Assembly (NCBI RefSeq): GCF_014268755.2 | Contig: NZ_CP077093.1 | Span: 186,001-250,000 of the forward strand | Length of the DNA: 64,000 nt | DNA from: Pseudomonas vanderleydeniana | Lineage (GTDB): Bacteria > Pseudomonadota > Gammaproteobacteria > Pseudomonadales > Pseudomonadaceae | Direction of reading: 5' to 3' | Shown: piece by piece, positions 1-8,288 of the stretch | Layout: each line of letters starts with the position of its first letter | Position numbering within the stretch: position 1 is the first letter of the stretch | Made by a program: the position numbers and the translations under genes | Notes under the pieces: model-generated | Seen by the model: only the letters and a program-made list of their open reading frames with translations | Database searches by the model: none | What the model was told of the DNA's origin: nothing

Positions 1-11
1 CCGTCGCTTTC

Positions 12-632
12 ATGCCCTCGATCTATCAGCTCAAACCACGCTTCCAGAACCTGTTGCGACCCGTGGTCCAGCGCCTGTTCGACAATGGCACCACCGCCAA
101 CCAGGTCACCCTCTGCGCCGCCTTGATTTCCCTGCTGGTTGGCGCGCTGGTGGCGACCTTCGCCCATCACGCCTGGGTTTTCCTGCTCATCCCCTTGTGG
201 ATGATCCTGCGCATGGCCCTGAACGCCATCGACGGCATGCTGGCCCGGGAGTTCGGCCAGCAGTCGAAGCTCGGTGCCTACCTCAACGAGCTGTGCGACA
301 TCATCGCCGACAGCGCGTTGATCCTGCCGTTTGCCCTGCTGCCCGGGATCAGCCTGCCGGCGGTGTTGCTGGTGACCCTGCTGGCGCTGTTCAGCGAATA
401 CGCCGGGGTGATGGCACCGCTGGTCGGCGTCTCGCGTCGCTATGACGGCCCGATGGGCAAGAGCGACCGGGCCTTCGCCCTCGGCGTGATCGCCACCGGG
501 GTCACCTTCGGCCTGCTCCAGCCCCTGTGGATAAACGGCCTGTTCCTGCTGATTGCTGCACTGCTGGTGGTCACGCTGGTCAATCGTGTCCGCCAGGGCC
601 TGAAAGAAGCCAGTTCACAGCTACCTGAATAG
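12..632 (+). CDS. ynbA: CDP-alcohol phosphatidyltransferase, YnbA-like
   Basis: 206-residue integral membrane protein of the CDP-alcohol phosphatidyltransferase family, which moves a phosphatidyl group from a CDP-lipid to an alcohol. The family motif lies at residues 71-100: D74-G75, A78-R79, G88, D96 and D100. Two of the usual four metal/catalytic aspartates are Asn (N71 and N92). Hydrophobic segments flank the motif. The ATG at 12 was chosen because the N-terminus (MPSIYQLKPRF) resembles E. coli YnbA as I remember it; only 11 bases precede it, so its RBS is not fully visible. First visible gene of a same-strand lipid cluster with ynbC-, ynbD-, acyltransferase- and cdsA-like genes. The alcohol acceptor is unknown. 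Confidence 0.85.
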   Translation: MPSIYQLKPRFQNLLRPVVQRLFDNGTTANQVTLCAALISLLVGALVATFAHHAWVFLLIPLWMILRMALNAIDGMLAREFGQQSKLGAYLNELCDIIADSALILPFALLPGISLPAVLLVTLLALFSEYAGVMAPLVGVSRRYDGPMGKSDRAFALGVIATGVTFGLLQPLWINGLFLLIAALLVVTLVNRVRQGLKEASSQLPE

Positions 633-687
633 AAAGCGGGCCCCATGGGTCCTCCAACGATCTGCGACACGGCACAAGGATATTGCG

Positions 688-2445
688 ATGCGCGACGAGC
701 AAACCCAGACCTTCAGTACCCACGATGGCGTCGAGCTGTTCTATCGCCACTGGCCGGCCACCGCACCGGTCGCCGGTGAACCGCGCAAGGCCATCCTGCT
801 GTTCCACCGTGGCCATGAGCACTCCGGGCGCATCGCCCACCTGGTGGACGAACTGGACCTGCCGGAATTCGATTTCTTTGCCTGGGACGCACGTGGCCAC
901 GGCCAGTCGCCCGGTGAACGCGGTGACAGCCCGAGCTTTGCCACCAGCGTGCGCGATGTGCAGACCTTCTGCGATCACCTGGGCACGACCTTCGGTATTG
1001 CCGAGGAAAACATCGCGGTGGTGGCCCAGAGCGTCGGCGCGGTGATCGTCGCCACCTGGGTGCATGATTATGCGCCGAAGATCCGCGCCCTGGTGCTCGC
1101 CTCGCCGGCCTTCAAGGTCAAGCTCTACGTGCCCTTCGCCCGCCCGGGCCTGGCCCTGCTGCGACGCTTTCGCGGCAACTTCTTCGTCAACAGCTACGTC
1201 AAGGCCAAGTTCCTCAGCCATGACCCGCAACGCATCGCCTCCTATGACAGCGACCCGCTGATCACCAAGGCGATCTCGGTCAACGTGCTGCTCGGCCTGT
1301 ACGAGGCCGCCGAGCGGGTGGTCGCCGATGCCAATGCGATCCAGGTGCCGACCCAGGTGCTGATTTCCGGCGCCGACTTCGTGGTCCACCGCAAGCCGCA
1401 GGAGCAGTTCTTCCAGCGCCTGGGCAGCCTGCAAAAGGAACTGCACGTGCTGCCGGGGTTCTTCCACGACACCCTCGGCGAACGCGACCGGCACCTGGCG
1501 GTCAGCCGGGCCCGACGGTTCATCGAGCAGGGCTTCCTCAGCCCGGTTAACCGCCCGAGCCTGCTCGACGCCGACCGCATCGGCGAAACCTGCGCCGAGT
1601 CGGAAGCACTGGCCGCCCCGCTGCCGCACAACTCGCCACGCGACCTGTACTGGCGCCTGACCCGCGCCGGCATGGCCGTGGGCGGCAAGCTGTCGGCCGG
1701 GGTCAAGCTCGGCTTCGACACCGGCTTCGACTCCGGCAGCACCCTGGACTATGTCTACCGCAACCAGCCGACCGGACACAGCCCGCTGGGCCGGATGATC
1801 GACCAGAACTACCTGAACTCGATCGGCTGGCGTGGCATCCGCCAACGCAAGCTGCATGTCGAGGAACTGCTGCGCCTGGCCATGGCCCGGCTGCGCGAGC
1901 AGGGTCGCCAAGTGCGCATCGTCGACATCGCCGCCGGCCACGGGCGCTATATCCTCGAGGCGCTGCAGGGGGTCACGCCGCTGCCGGAATCGATCCTGCT
2001 GCGCGACTACAGCGACATCAACGTGCGCGACGGCAGTGCACTGATCGCCGAAAAGGGCCTGGGCGAGATCGCCCGCTTCGTCAAGGGCGACGCCTTCGAC
2101 CGCGCCGACCTCGCCGCGCTGGAGCCCAAGCCCAGCCTGGCGGTGGTGTCGGGGCTCTACGAGCTGTTCGCCGACAACGGCATGGTCGGCAACTCCCTCG
2201 CCGGGTTGGCCGAGGCCTGTGAACCGGGGGCCTACCTGGTCTACACCGGGCAACCCTGGCACCCGCAACTGGAGCTGATCGCCCGTGCGCTGACCAGCCA
2301 TCGCCAGGGCCAGGCCTGGGTGATGCGCCGACGCAGCCAGGCGGAAATGGACCAGTTGGTGGAAGCCGCCGGGTTCCGCAAGATCACCCAGCGGGTTGAT
2401 GAATGGGGGATCTTCAGCGTGTCCCTGGCACAACGGGTGCAATGA
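688..2445 (+). CDS. ynbC: Bifunctional alpha/beta hydrolase / SAM methyltransferase, YnbC-like
   Basis: 585 residues with two fused domains. Residues ~10-285 form an alpha/beta hydrolase resembling monoacylglycerol lipases, with nucleophile elbow A113-Q-S115-V-G117, D230 and H260 as the probable triad. Residues ~385-580 form a Rossmann methyltransferase with motif I VDIAAGHGR (412-420) and an acidic residue (D440) at the end of the next strand. AAGGA at 676-680 supports the ATG. The stop overlaps the next start (ATGA). The length equals my recollection of E. coli YnbC. By context it probably hydrolyses or methylates a lipid or its headgroup; the substrate is not known. Confidence 0.85.
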   Translation: MRDEQTQTFSTHDGVELFYRHWPATAPVAGEPRKAILLFHRGHEHSGRIAHLVDELDLPEFDFFAWDARGHGQSPGERGDSPSFATSVRDVQTFCDHLGTTFGIAEENIAVVAQSVGAVIVATWVHDYAPKIRALVLASPAFKVKLYVPFARPGLALLRRFRGNFFVNSYVKAKFLSHDPQRIASYDSDPLITKAISVNVLLGLYEAAERVVADANAIQVPTQVLISGADFVVHRKPQEQFFQRLGSLQKELHVLPGFFHDTLGERDRHLAVSRARRFIEQGFLSPVNRPSLLDADRIGETCAESEALAAPLPHNSPRDLYWRLTRAGMAVGGKLSAGVKLGFDTGFDSGSTLDYVYRNQPTGHSPLGRMIDQNYLNSIGWRGIRQRKLHVEELLRLAMARLREQGRQVRIVDIAAGHGRYILEALQGVTPLPESILLRDYSDINVRDGSALIAEKGLGEIARFVKGDAFDRADLAALEPKPSLAVVSGLYELFADNGMVGNSLAGLAEACEPGAYLVYTGQPWHPQLELIARALTSHRQGQAWVMRRRSQAEMDQLVEAAGFRKITQRVDEWGIFSVSLAQRVQ

Positions 2446-3803
2446 TGGACGCCACCGCGCGCGAGGCCGGCCTGCTCAAGCGCGCCGTGCTCTGGCTGCT
2501 TCTGCTGGCACCGCTGTTCTTTGGCAGCTATGGCTTCGCCACCTGGTACACCAGCCAGCGCAGCGACGTCGGCAGCTACGTGTTCGGCTGGGAAAGCCAG
2601 ATACCGTTCTGGGCCTGGACCATCGTGCCCTACTGGTCGATCGACCTGCTGTACGGCCTGTCGCTGCTGCTGCCGCGCAGCAGGCGCGAGCTGGACCGGC
2701 ATGCCCTGCGCCTGCTGACGGCGCAGGTCATCGCGGTGTCGTGCTTCCTGCTCTGGCCGCTGACCTTCACCTTCGCCCGGCCGCCGCTGGATGGCCTGTT
2801 CGGCTGGCTGTTCGCGGTGCTGGCCGGCTTCGACAAGCCGTTCAACCAGGCGCCGTCGCTGCACATCGCCCTGCTGGTGATCCTCTGGGTCATGTACCGC
2901 CGGCATTTCAACGGCGCCTCGCGCTGGCTGGTGCACGGCTGGTTCGCCCTGATCGGCCTCTCGGTGCTGACCACCTATCAACACCACTTCATCGACGTGC
3001 CCACCGGCGCCCTGGCCGGCTGGCTGTGCGTTTGGCTGTGGCCGGACGATCGCCCCAGCCCGCTGGCGGTGGCGCGCCTGGCCCGCGATGGGCAGCGCTT
3101 GCGCCTGGCGGCGCGCTACGGGCTGGGCGCGGTACTGCTCGCCGTTGCCGCCGGGTATTTCGCCGGAGCCGCGTTGTGGCTGTTCTGGCCGGCGCTGGCC
3201 CTGCTGCTGGTGGCCCTCAACTACGCGCTGCTCGGTGCCCAGGGCTTCCAGAAGCGGGTCGATGGCAGCCTGAGCCCCGCTGCCCGCTGGCTGTTCGCAC
3301 CCTACCGGGCCAGCGCCTGGATCAACTCACGCTTGTGGACAAGAACTCATCCACAGCCCGATCACCTTGTGGATAACCTCTGGCTCGGGCGCCTGCCCAG
3401 CCGCGCCGAGCTGCGCGACAGCCCGTTCAAGGCCATCGTCGATCTGTGCGCCGAACTGCCCCTGGCCGCCGAGGGTCGAGCCTACCGGAACATCCCGGTG
3501 CTGGACCTGGTCGCGCCGTCCGCCGAACAGTGCCGGGAAGCCGCCCTGAGCATCGAGCAACTGCGCCAGCACGGGCCGCTGCTGGTCTGCTGCGCTCTTG
3601 GTTATTCACGCAGCGCCACGGCCGTTGCGGCCTGGCTGCTGTACAGCGGCCGGGCCCGGGAAATCGACGAGGCCCTGGCGCTGATCCGCGCAGCCCGCCC
3701 GGACGTGGTCCTGCAGCCGGCGCATCGCCAGGCGCTGGAAGCCATGATCCACCTGCAACCCGGCGAGCCTCCGGCCCGCCTGAGGATCGTCGATGCCCGC
3801 TGA
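2442..3803 (+). CDS. ynbD: PAP2 phosphatase fused to dual-specificity phosphatase, YnbD-like
   Basis: 453-residue membrane protein. The N-terminal part has about five hydrophobic segments and a PAP2-type lipid phosphatase core with diverged signatures: PSLH (138-141) for the usual PSGH, and H181-x3-D185 in the third motif. Further membrane segments lie at ~228-265. The C-terminal part (~310-430) is a dual-specificity phosphatase with the C384-x5-R390 loop (CALGYSR), where Cys replaces the usual His before the nucleophile. The start at 2442 overlaps the ynbC stop; an in-frame ATG at 2403 would overlap ynbC by 43 bases without need. Likely dephosphorylates a lipid phosphate made by the cluster. 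Confidence 0.82.
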   Translation: MMDATAREAGLLKRAVLWLLLLAPLFFGSYGFATWYTSQRSDVGSYVFGWESQIPFWAWTIVPYWSIDLLYGLSLLLPRSRRELDRHALRLLTAQVIAVSCFLLWPLTFTFARPPLDGLFGWLFAVLAGFDKPFNQAPSLHIALLVILWVMYRRHFNGASRWLVHGWFALIGLSVLTTYQHHFIDVPTGALAGWLCVWLWPDDRPSPLAVARLARDGQRLRLAARYGLGAVLLAVAAGYFAGAALWLFWPALALLLVALNYALLGAQGFQKRVDGSLSPAARWLFAPYRASAWINSRLWTRTHPQPDHLVDNLWLGRLPSRAELRDSPFKAIVDLCAELPLAAEGRAYRNIPVLDLVAPSAEQCREAALSIEQLRQHGPLLVCCALGYSRSATAVAAWLLYSGRAREIDEALALIRAARPDVVLQPAHRQALEAMIHLQPGEPPARLRIVDAR

Positions 3804-4248
3804 TATCCCCCTGCATGTCGTCGCCAGCCTGCTGCGCCGGGGCCGCTCGCTGGATCAGTTATCCACAGGGCTGACCCTGCTCGGCGTCCTGCTGGGCCTG
3901 GCCCCGCTGCTGATCGGCACGCTCAGCCCCTGGTGCCTGGGCCTCGGCCTGTGGCTGGTGCTGTCGGGGTTGCTGCAGAAATACTGGGCGTTCCGGGTGG
4001 CCTTCGACGCCGACCTGTTCCAATTGATGGCCAGCGACCCAAGCGCCCTGGGCGACCGCACCGAAGCGCTGGACACGGCCCTGCAGGACCTTGGCCTGCA
4101 ACCGCGCCAGGCCCCGAACCGCCCCTGGCGCGAGCGTAGCCGCGGCGCGCTGCGCCTGCTCAAGCGCCAGGCGCTGTGGCTGGCGCTACAGCTCTTCCCG
4201 CCCCTGATCGTCATCCTGGCCAGCCCCTGGCTGCCTTTCGCCGGATAA
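3793..4248 (+). CDS. Small membrane protein of the ynb-like lipid cluster, function unknown
   Basis: 151 residues. The start overlaps the ynbD stop by 11 bases, so translation is probably coupled. Hydrophobic segments lie at about residues 25-42 and 45-62 and near the C-terminus (~128-148). The middle is soluble and Arg/Leu-rich and includes a QAPNRPWRERSRG stretch. I recognise no domain. Its place between the phosphatase and the acyltransferase, 9 bases before the latter, suggests an accessory membrane subunit for the same pathway. The E. coli four-gene ynb operon has no such gene as far as I recall. Confidence 0.75.
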   Translation: MPADIPLHVVASLLRRGRSLDQLSTGLTLLGVLLGLAPLLIGTLSPWCLGLGLWLVLSGLLQKYWAFRVAFDADLFQLMASDPSALGDRTEALDTALQDLGLQPRQAPNRPWRERSRGALRLLKRQALWLALQLFPPLIVILASPWLPFAG

Positions 4249-4257
4249 GGAATCGTC

Positions 4258-4878
4258 ATGCTCGAACCCCTGGTAGCCACCAGCATCACCTCTGCCGCGC
4301 GCCTGATCACCGGCGCGCGCAGCCTGTGGATAGGTTGCGCGCCCGACCCGGTGCAGCGCATCTACTTCGCCAACCACAGCAGCCACGGCGACTTCGTGCT
4401 GCTCTGGGCCTCGCTGCCGCGGGCGCTGCGCGCACTGACACGCCCCGTCGCCGGTGCCGACTACTGGAACAGGAGCGCGCTGCGCCGCTACATCATTCGC
4501 CGGGTGTTCAACGGTGTACTGATCGACCGCGAGCGCAAGGAGCCTGGGGATAACCCCCTGCAACCGATGCTCGATGCGCTGGAACAGGGCCACTCGCTGA
4601 TCATCTTTCCCGAGGGCACCCGCAACCAGGACGAGGGCCTGCTGCCGTTCAAGAGCGGGATTTTCCACCTGGCGCGGGCTTATCCACAGGCGCAACTGAT
4701 CCCGGTGTGGATCGCCAACCTCAACCGGGTCATGCCCAAGGGCCGCGTACTGCCCCTGCCGCTGCTGTGCACCACCTCCTTCGGTGCACCGCTACGACTC
4801 GAAGAAGACGAAAGCAAGGAAGACTTCCTGAAACGCAGCCGCGATGCGCTGCTGGCCCTGGCTCCGGAGCAACACTGA
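4258..4878 (+). CDS. 1-acyl-glycerol-3-phosphate acyltransferase-like (PlsC family)
   Basis: 206 residues. PlsC-family acyltransferase motif I H40-SSHG-D45 (HX4D) and motif III FPEGTR (117-122) are clear. The protein is short, with little N-terminal membrane anchor. Acyltransferases of this family load acyl-CoA or acyl-ACP onto lysophosphatidate-type acceptors. The last codon (TGA, 4876-4878) lies one base before the cdsA-like start at 4880, a tight operon junction. The genome has a separate PlsC at 54880-55650, so this copy is probably specialised for the cluster's own lipid. Confidence 0.85.
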   Translation: MLEPLVATSITSAARLITGARSLWIGCAPDPVQRIYFANHSSHGDFVLLWASLPRALRALTRPVAGADYWNRSALRRYIIRRVFNGVLIDRERKEPGDNPLQPMLDALEQGHSLIIFPEGTRNQDEGLLPFKSGIFHLARAYPQAQLIPVWIANLNRVMPKGRVLPLPLLCTTSFGAPLRLEEDESKEDFLKRSRDALLALAPEQH

Positions 4879-4879
4879 G

Positions 4880-5812
4880 ATGGATAGGCAAACCCTGATG
4901 TTGTTCGCCGGGATCGGCATGATCCTGGTCCTGGCTTCGCTGATCGGCTTCGTCCTCAAGCGCCGCGCCGGCGAGACGCCGAACGCGGTGATCGACAACC
5001 TCAACGCACGGATCAACGCCTGGTGGGTGATGGTGCTGGTGATCGGCACCGCTTTCTGGCTCGGCACCGGCGCGGTGATCCTGCTGTTCTACGCGGTGTC
5101 GTTCTATGCCCTGCGCGAATTCCTGACCCTGACACCGACCCGGCGCAGCGACTACCCGGCGCTGGTGGCGGCGTTCTACCTGGCGCTGCCGTTGCAGTAC
5201 CTGTTGATCTACTCCGACTGGTACGGGCTGTTCTCGATCTTCATCCCGGTCTACGTGTTCCTGCTGCTGCCGATCCTCGCTTCCCTCGGTGGCGACAGCA
5301 CGCACTTCCTGGAGCGCGCCTCGAAGGTCCAGTGGGGGTTGATGATCGCGGTGTTCTGCGTGTCGTTCGTACCGGCCCTGCTGACCCTCGATATCGCCGG
5401 TTACGAAGGCCGCAACCTGCTGCTGATCGCCTACCTGGTGATCGTGGTGCAACTGTCGGACGTGCTGCAATACGTCTGCGGCAAGCTGTTCGGCAAGCGC
5501 AAGATCGCCCCCAACCTGTCGCCCTCGAAGACCGTCGAAGGCTTCGTCGGCGGCATCACCCTGGCCTCGCTGATCGGTGGCGCGTTGTTCTGGATCACCC
5601 CGTTCAAGCCCTGGCAGGCGTTGCTGATCGCGCTGCTGATCAACCTGCTGGGCTTTGCCGGCGGCATCGTCATGTCGGCGATCAAGCGCGACCGTGGGGT
5701 CAAGGACTGGGGCCACATGATCGAGGGCCACGGCGGCATGCTCGACCGACTGGACTCGGTGTGCTTCGCCGCACCGATCTTCTTCCACCTGGTGCGCTAC
5801 TGGTGGACCTGA
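4880..5812 (+). CDS. ynbB: Phosphatidate cytidylyltransferase (CDP-diglyceride synthase), YnbB-like
   Basis: 310-residue polytopic membrane enzyme that makes CDP-diacylglycerol from phosphatidate and CTP. The C-terminus carries the CdsA signature: SAIKRDRGVKDWG, then GHGGMLDRLDS. About eight hydrophobic segments are visible. ATG 4880 follows the previous stop by one base; an in-frame ATG at 4844 would lie inside the acyltransferase gene and is less likely. It would supply the CDP-lipid used by the YnbA-like transferase at the front of the cluster. A housekeeping CdsA is expected elsewhere in the genome, so this is probably a paralogue. Confidence 0.87.
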   Translation: MDRQTLMLFAGIGMILVLASLIGFVLKRRAGETPNAVIDNLNARINAWWVMVLVIGTAFWLGTGAVILLFYAVSFYALREFLTLTPTRRSDYPALVAAFYLALPLQYLLIYSDWYGLFSIFIPVYVFLLLPILASLGGDSTHFLERASKVQWGLMIAVFCVSFVPALLTLDIAGYEGRNLLLIAYLVIVVQLSDVLQYVCGKLFGKRKIAPNLSPSKTVEGFVGGITLASLIGGALFWITPFKPWQALLIALLINLLGFAGGIVMSAIKRDRGVKDWGHMIEGHGGMLDRLDSVCFAAPIFFHLVRYWWT

Positions 5813-5872
5813 AGGCGGCGCCCAGGCGATAACAGCTGGTAGCAAGTACGGTCCTGTGGTGAACACGGTCCT

Positions 5873-6002
5873 GTGGCGAGCGGGCTTGCCCGCGCTGGCG
5901 CGCGAAGCGCGCCCTGAAAAAGTGATCACCGTGTCCCAGGTAAACCCGGTGCCTCGTCCCACGACGGCTTCGCCGCCGAGCGCGGGCAAGCCCGCTCGCC
6001 AC
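5873..6002. repeat. REP doublet (REPIN-like) with 24-bp inverted arms
   Basis: Perfect 24-bp inverted arms, GTGGCGAGCGGGCTTGCCCG... at 5873-5896 and its complement at 5979-6002, enclose about 82 bp. The GCGGGCTTGCCCGC core is the widespread Pseudomonas REP sequence. A second copy of the same doublet lies at 61526-61663. It sits after the last gene of the ynb-like operon, where no other terminator is evident. Confidence 0.8.
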
Positions 6003-6050
6003 CGGGTGGCGGTCTTGGCAACTTGACCGGCGTTCGCAGATGCGCGCATC

Positions 6051-6159
6051 CGATCGTTCCCACGCTCCGCGTGGGAATGCTGCCCCTGACGCTCCGCGTC
6101 ATCCGTGCGAACGCGGAGCATCCCGGGAGACATTCCCACGGGGACCGTGGGAACGATCG
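6051..6159. repeat. GATCGTTCCC intergenic repeat, copy A
   Basis: About 109 bp bounded by CGATCGTTCCC and GGGAACGATCG. Internal stem-loops are TTCCCACGCTCCGCGTGGGAA and GACGCTCCGCGTC. It is homologous over its length to the copy at 10520-10626. This is a dispersed non-coding repeat; short overlapping ORFs here are not genes. Confidence 0.8.
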
Positions 6160-6178
6160 GCGTTGGCAAGACAAGCGC

Positions 6179-6221
6179 TTGACCGACATCCTTCCACGCG
6201 CTCATATTATGATTATAATAT
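6179..6221 (+). promoter_or_regulatory. AT-rich promoter/operator region before lpd
   Basis: A 7-bp palindrome, ATATTAT (6204-6210) and ATAATAT (6215-6221), in an AT-rich patch just before lpd. It contains TATAAT at 6214-6219, and TTGACC lies at 6179-6184. Spacing between these two hexamers is not ideal, so the exact promoter is uncertain. The palindrome may be an operator. Confidence 0.4.
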
Positions 6222-6260
6222 TTTATATCCCTTGATGTATGCGCTGGCAGGAGAACGACC

Positions 6261-7661
6261 ATGAGTAACTACGACGTGATCATCATCGGGGGAGGCCCCG
6301 GTGGCTATAACGCAGCCGTCCGCGCCGGGCAGCTGGGCCTGAAGGCCGCCTGTGTGGAAGGCCGCGCAACCCTCGGCGGCACCTGCCTGAACGTCGGCTG
6401 CATGCCCTCCAAGGCCCTGCTGCACGCCTCCGAACTCTACGAGGCGGCCACCCGCGGCGAACTGGCCAACCTTGGCATCGAGGTGACGCCCAGCCTCAAC
6501 CTGGCGCAAATGATGAAACAGAAGGACGACAGCGTCGCCAGCCTGACCCAGGGCATCGAATACCTGTTTCGCAAGAACAAGGTCGAGTGGATCAAGGGCT
6601 GGGGCCGTATCACCGGGCCCGGGCAAGTGGAAGTGACGGCCGCCGACGGCCAGACGAGCCGGTTGCAGGCGAAGGACATCGTGATCGCCACTGGCTCCGA
6701 ACCGACACCGCTGCCCGGCGTGGAGATCGACAACCAACGTATCCTCGATTCCACCGGTGCCCTTTCACTGCCCGAAGTACCGCGCCACCTGGTGGTGATC
6801 GGTGCCGGAGTGATCGGCCTGGAACTGGGCTCGGTGTGGCGCCGGCTGGGCAGCCAGGTCACGGTGGTCGAGTACCTGGACCGCATCTGTCCCGGCACCG
6901 ACCTGGAGACCGGCAAGACCCTGCAACGCGCCCTCTCCAAGCAGGGTATCGGCTTCAGGCTCGGCACCAAGGTGACCAGTGCCACCCCCTCGGCCAGCGG
7001 CGTGCAGTTGAGTGTCGAACCGGCCGCCGGCGGCGAAGCCGAGCTGATCCAGGCCGACTACGTGCTGGTGGCGATCGGTCGCCGTCCCTTCACCCGCGGC
7101 CTCGGCCTGGAGAACGTCGGCCTCGCTACCGACCCGCGAGGCCTGCTCGCGCACCAGGGGCATCGCACCGAAGTGCCGGGCATCTGGGTGATCGGCGATG
7201 TCACGTCGGGGCCGATGCTCGCCCACAAGGCCGAGGACGAAGCCATGGCCTGCATCGAACGGATCGCCGGCAAGGCCGCCGAGGTCAACTACGCGCTGAT
7301 TCCCAGCGTGATCTACACCCGCCCGGAACTGGCGAGCGTCGGCCAGACCGAGGAACAACTCAAGGCCGCAGGCCGTGCCTACAAGACCGGCAAGTTTCCC
7401 TTCAGCGCCAACAGCCGGTCCAAGATCAACCACGAGACCGAAGGGTTCGCCAAGGTCCTGGCCGATGCCCAGACCGACGAGATTCTCGGCGTGCACCTGG
7501 TCGGCCCGAGCGTCAGCGAAATGATCGGCGAATACTGCGTGGCCATGGAGTTCTCGGCCTCGGCCGAGGACATCGCCCTGACCTGCCATCCGCACCCGAC
7601 ACGCTCGGAAGCCTTGCGCCAGGCAGCGATGAACGTGCAAGGCCTGGCAACGCAGATCTAG
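6261..7661 (+). CDS. lpdA: Dihydrolipoyl dehydrogenase (E3), LPD-3-like
   Basis: 466-residue FAD flavoprotein that reoxidises dihydrolipoamide with NAD+. FAD-binding GGGPGG lies at 10-15, the redox disulfide is C42-x4-C47 in GGTCLNVGCMPSKAL, a second nucleotide fold has VVIGAGVIGLELG, and the C-terminal catalytic His is in HPHPTRSEAL. AGGAGA precedes the ATG. It stands alone, with no E1/E2 genes beside it, as for the third Lpd of pseudomonads (LPD-3), so its complex cannot be named from context. The stop overlaps the convergent lrp-like gene by three bases. Confidence 0.9.
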   Translation: MSNYDVIIIGGGPGGYNAAVRAGQLGLKAACVEGRATLGGTCLNVGCMPSKALLHASELYEAATRGELANLGIEVTPSLNLAQMMKQKDDSVASLTQGIEYLFRKNKVEWIKGWGRITGPGQVEVTAADGQTSRLQAKDIVIATGSEPTPLPGVEIDNQRILDSTGALSLPEVPRHLVVIGAGVIGLELGSVWRRLGSQVTVVEYLDRICPGTDLETGKTLQRALSKQGIGFRLGTKVTSATPSASGVQLSVEPAAGGEAELIQADYVLVAIGRRPFTRGLGLENVGLATDPRGLLAHQGHRTEVPGIWVIGDVTSGPMLAHKAEDEAMACIERIAGKAAEVNYALIPSVIYTRPELASVGQTEEQLKAAGRAYKTGKFPFSANSRSKINHETEGFAKVLADAQTDEILGVHLVGPSVSEMIGEYCVAMEFSASAEDIALTCHPHPTRSEALRQAAMNVQGLATQI

Positions 7662-8149
7662 TCGACTCGCATGGGAAGATGATCAAGCGGCAGCGGTCCG
7701 GGCGTCTTCACCGCCTGGATCGCGAAGTTGCTACGGATGTCGCGTACACCCGGCAGGCGCAGCAGTTCGCCGGTAAGAAAACGTTCGTAGGCGCGCAGGT
7801 CGGGGACCACCACCTGCAGCAGGAAGTCCGACTCGCCGGACACCAGAAACGCCGAGATCACCTGTGGCAAGGCCGTGACCGCCAGCCGGAATGCCTCGGC
7901 GTCGGCTTCATGATGCCGCTCGACCTTGACCCCGACGAACACCGTCAGCCCCAGCCCGACCTCATCCCGATCCAGGTTCACCTGGTAGCCGCGAATCACC
8001 CCGGCCTCTTCGAGCATGCGTACCCGGCGCAGGCATGGCGAAGCCGACAGGCCGATCTCGTCGGCCAGCTCGACGTTGCTCAGGCGGCCATCGCGTTGCA
8101 GCGCGGCGAGAATCTTGCGGTCGTAGGCGTCGAGTTTGATTTTTGGCAT
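7658..8149 (-). CDS. Lrp/AsnC family transcriptional regulator
   Basis: 163 residues. The N-terminal winged HTH (about 5-60, LDAYDRKILAALQRDGRLS...LSASPCLRRVRMLEEAGVI) is followed by the RAM ligand-binding domain. It is divergent from a LysE-type exporter at 8289, the usual pairing in which an Lrp-like protein senses an amino acid and controls its export. A palindrome at 8174-8190 in the shared gap is a candidate operator. The gene ends tail to tail with lpd. Confidence 0.9.
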   Translation of the reverse strand: MPKIKLDAYDRKILAALQRDGRLSNVELADEIGLSASPCLRRVRMLEEAGVIRGYQVNLDRDEVGLGLTVFVGVKVERHHEADAEAFRLAVTALPQVISAFLVSGESDFLLQVVVPDLRAYERFLTGELLRLPGVRDIRSNFAIQAVKTPGPLPLDHLPMRVD

Positions 8150-8173
8150 ATCTGGCTACCTAGTTTGTCTCTG

Positions 8174-8190
8174 TTGGCATTTTGTGCCAA
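8174..8190. promoter_or_regulatory. Palindrome in the lrp/lysE divergent promoter
   Basis: TTGGCATTTTGTGCCAA has perfect 6-bp arms and a 5-bp AT-rich centre, the shape expected of an Lrp-family operator. It lies 25 bp upstream of the regulator start and 98 bp upstream of the exporter. Function is inferred. Confidence 0.45.
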
Positions 8191-8288
8191 GTCTAAGCCC
8201 GTGCAGGGTCGAATACGCAAGCACCTGCCCTGGCCTTCCAGCATAGACTCTTTCCTGTTTCCCACCTTCAACCCAGAGAACGGCCACG

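Noticed and set aside
580..2442. 620-codon open frame antisense to ynbC
   Set aside because: Same shadow effect; the sense gene has clear hydrolase and methyltransferase motifs.
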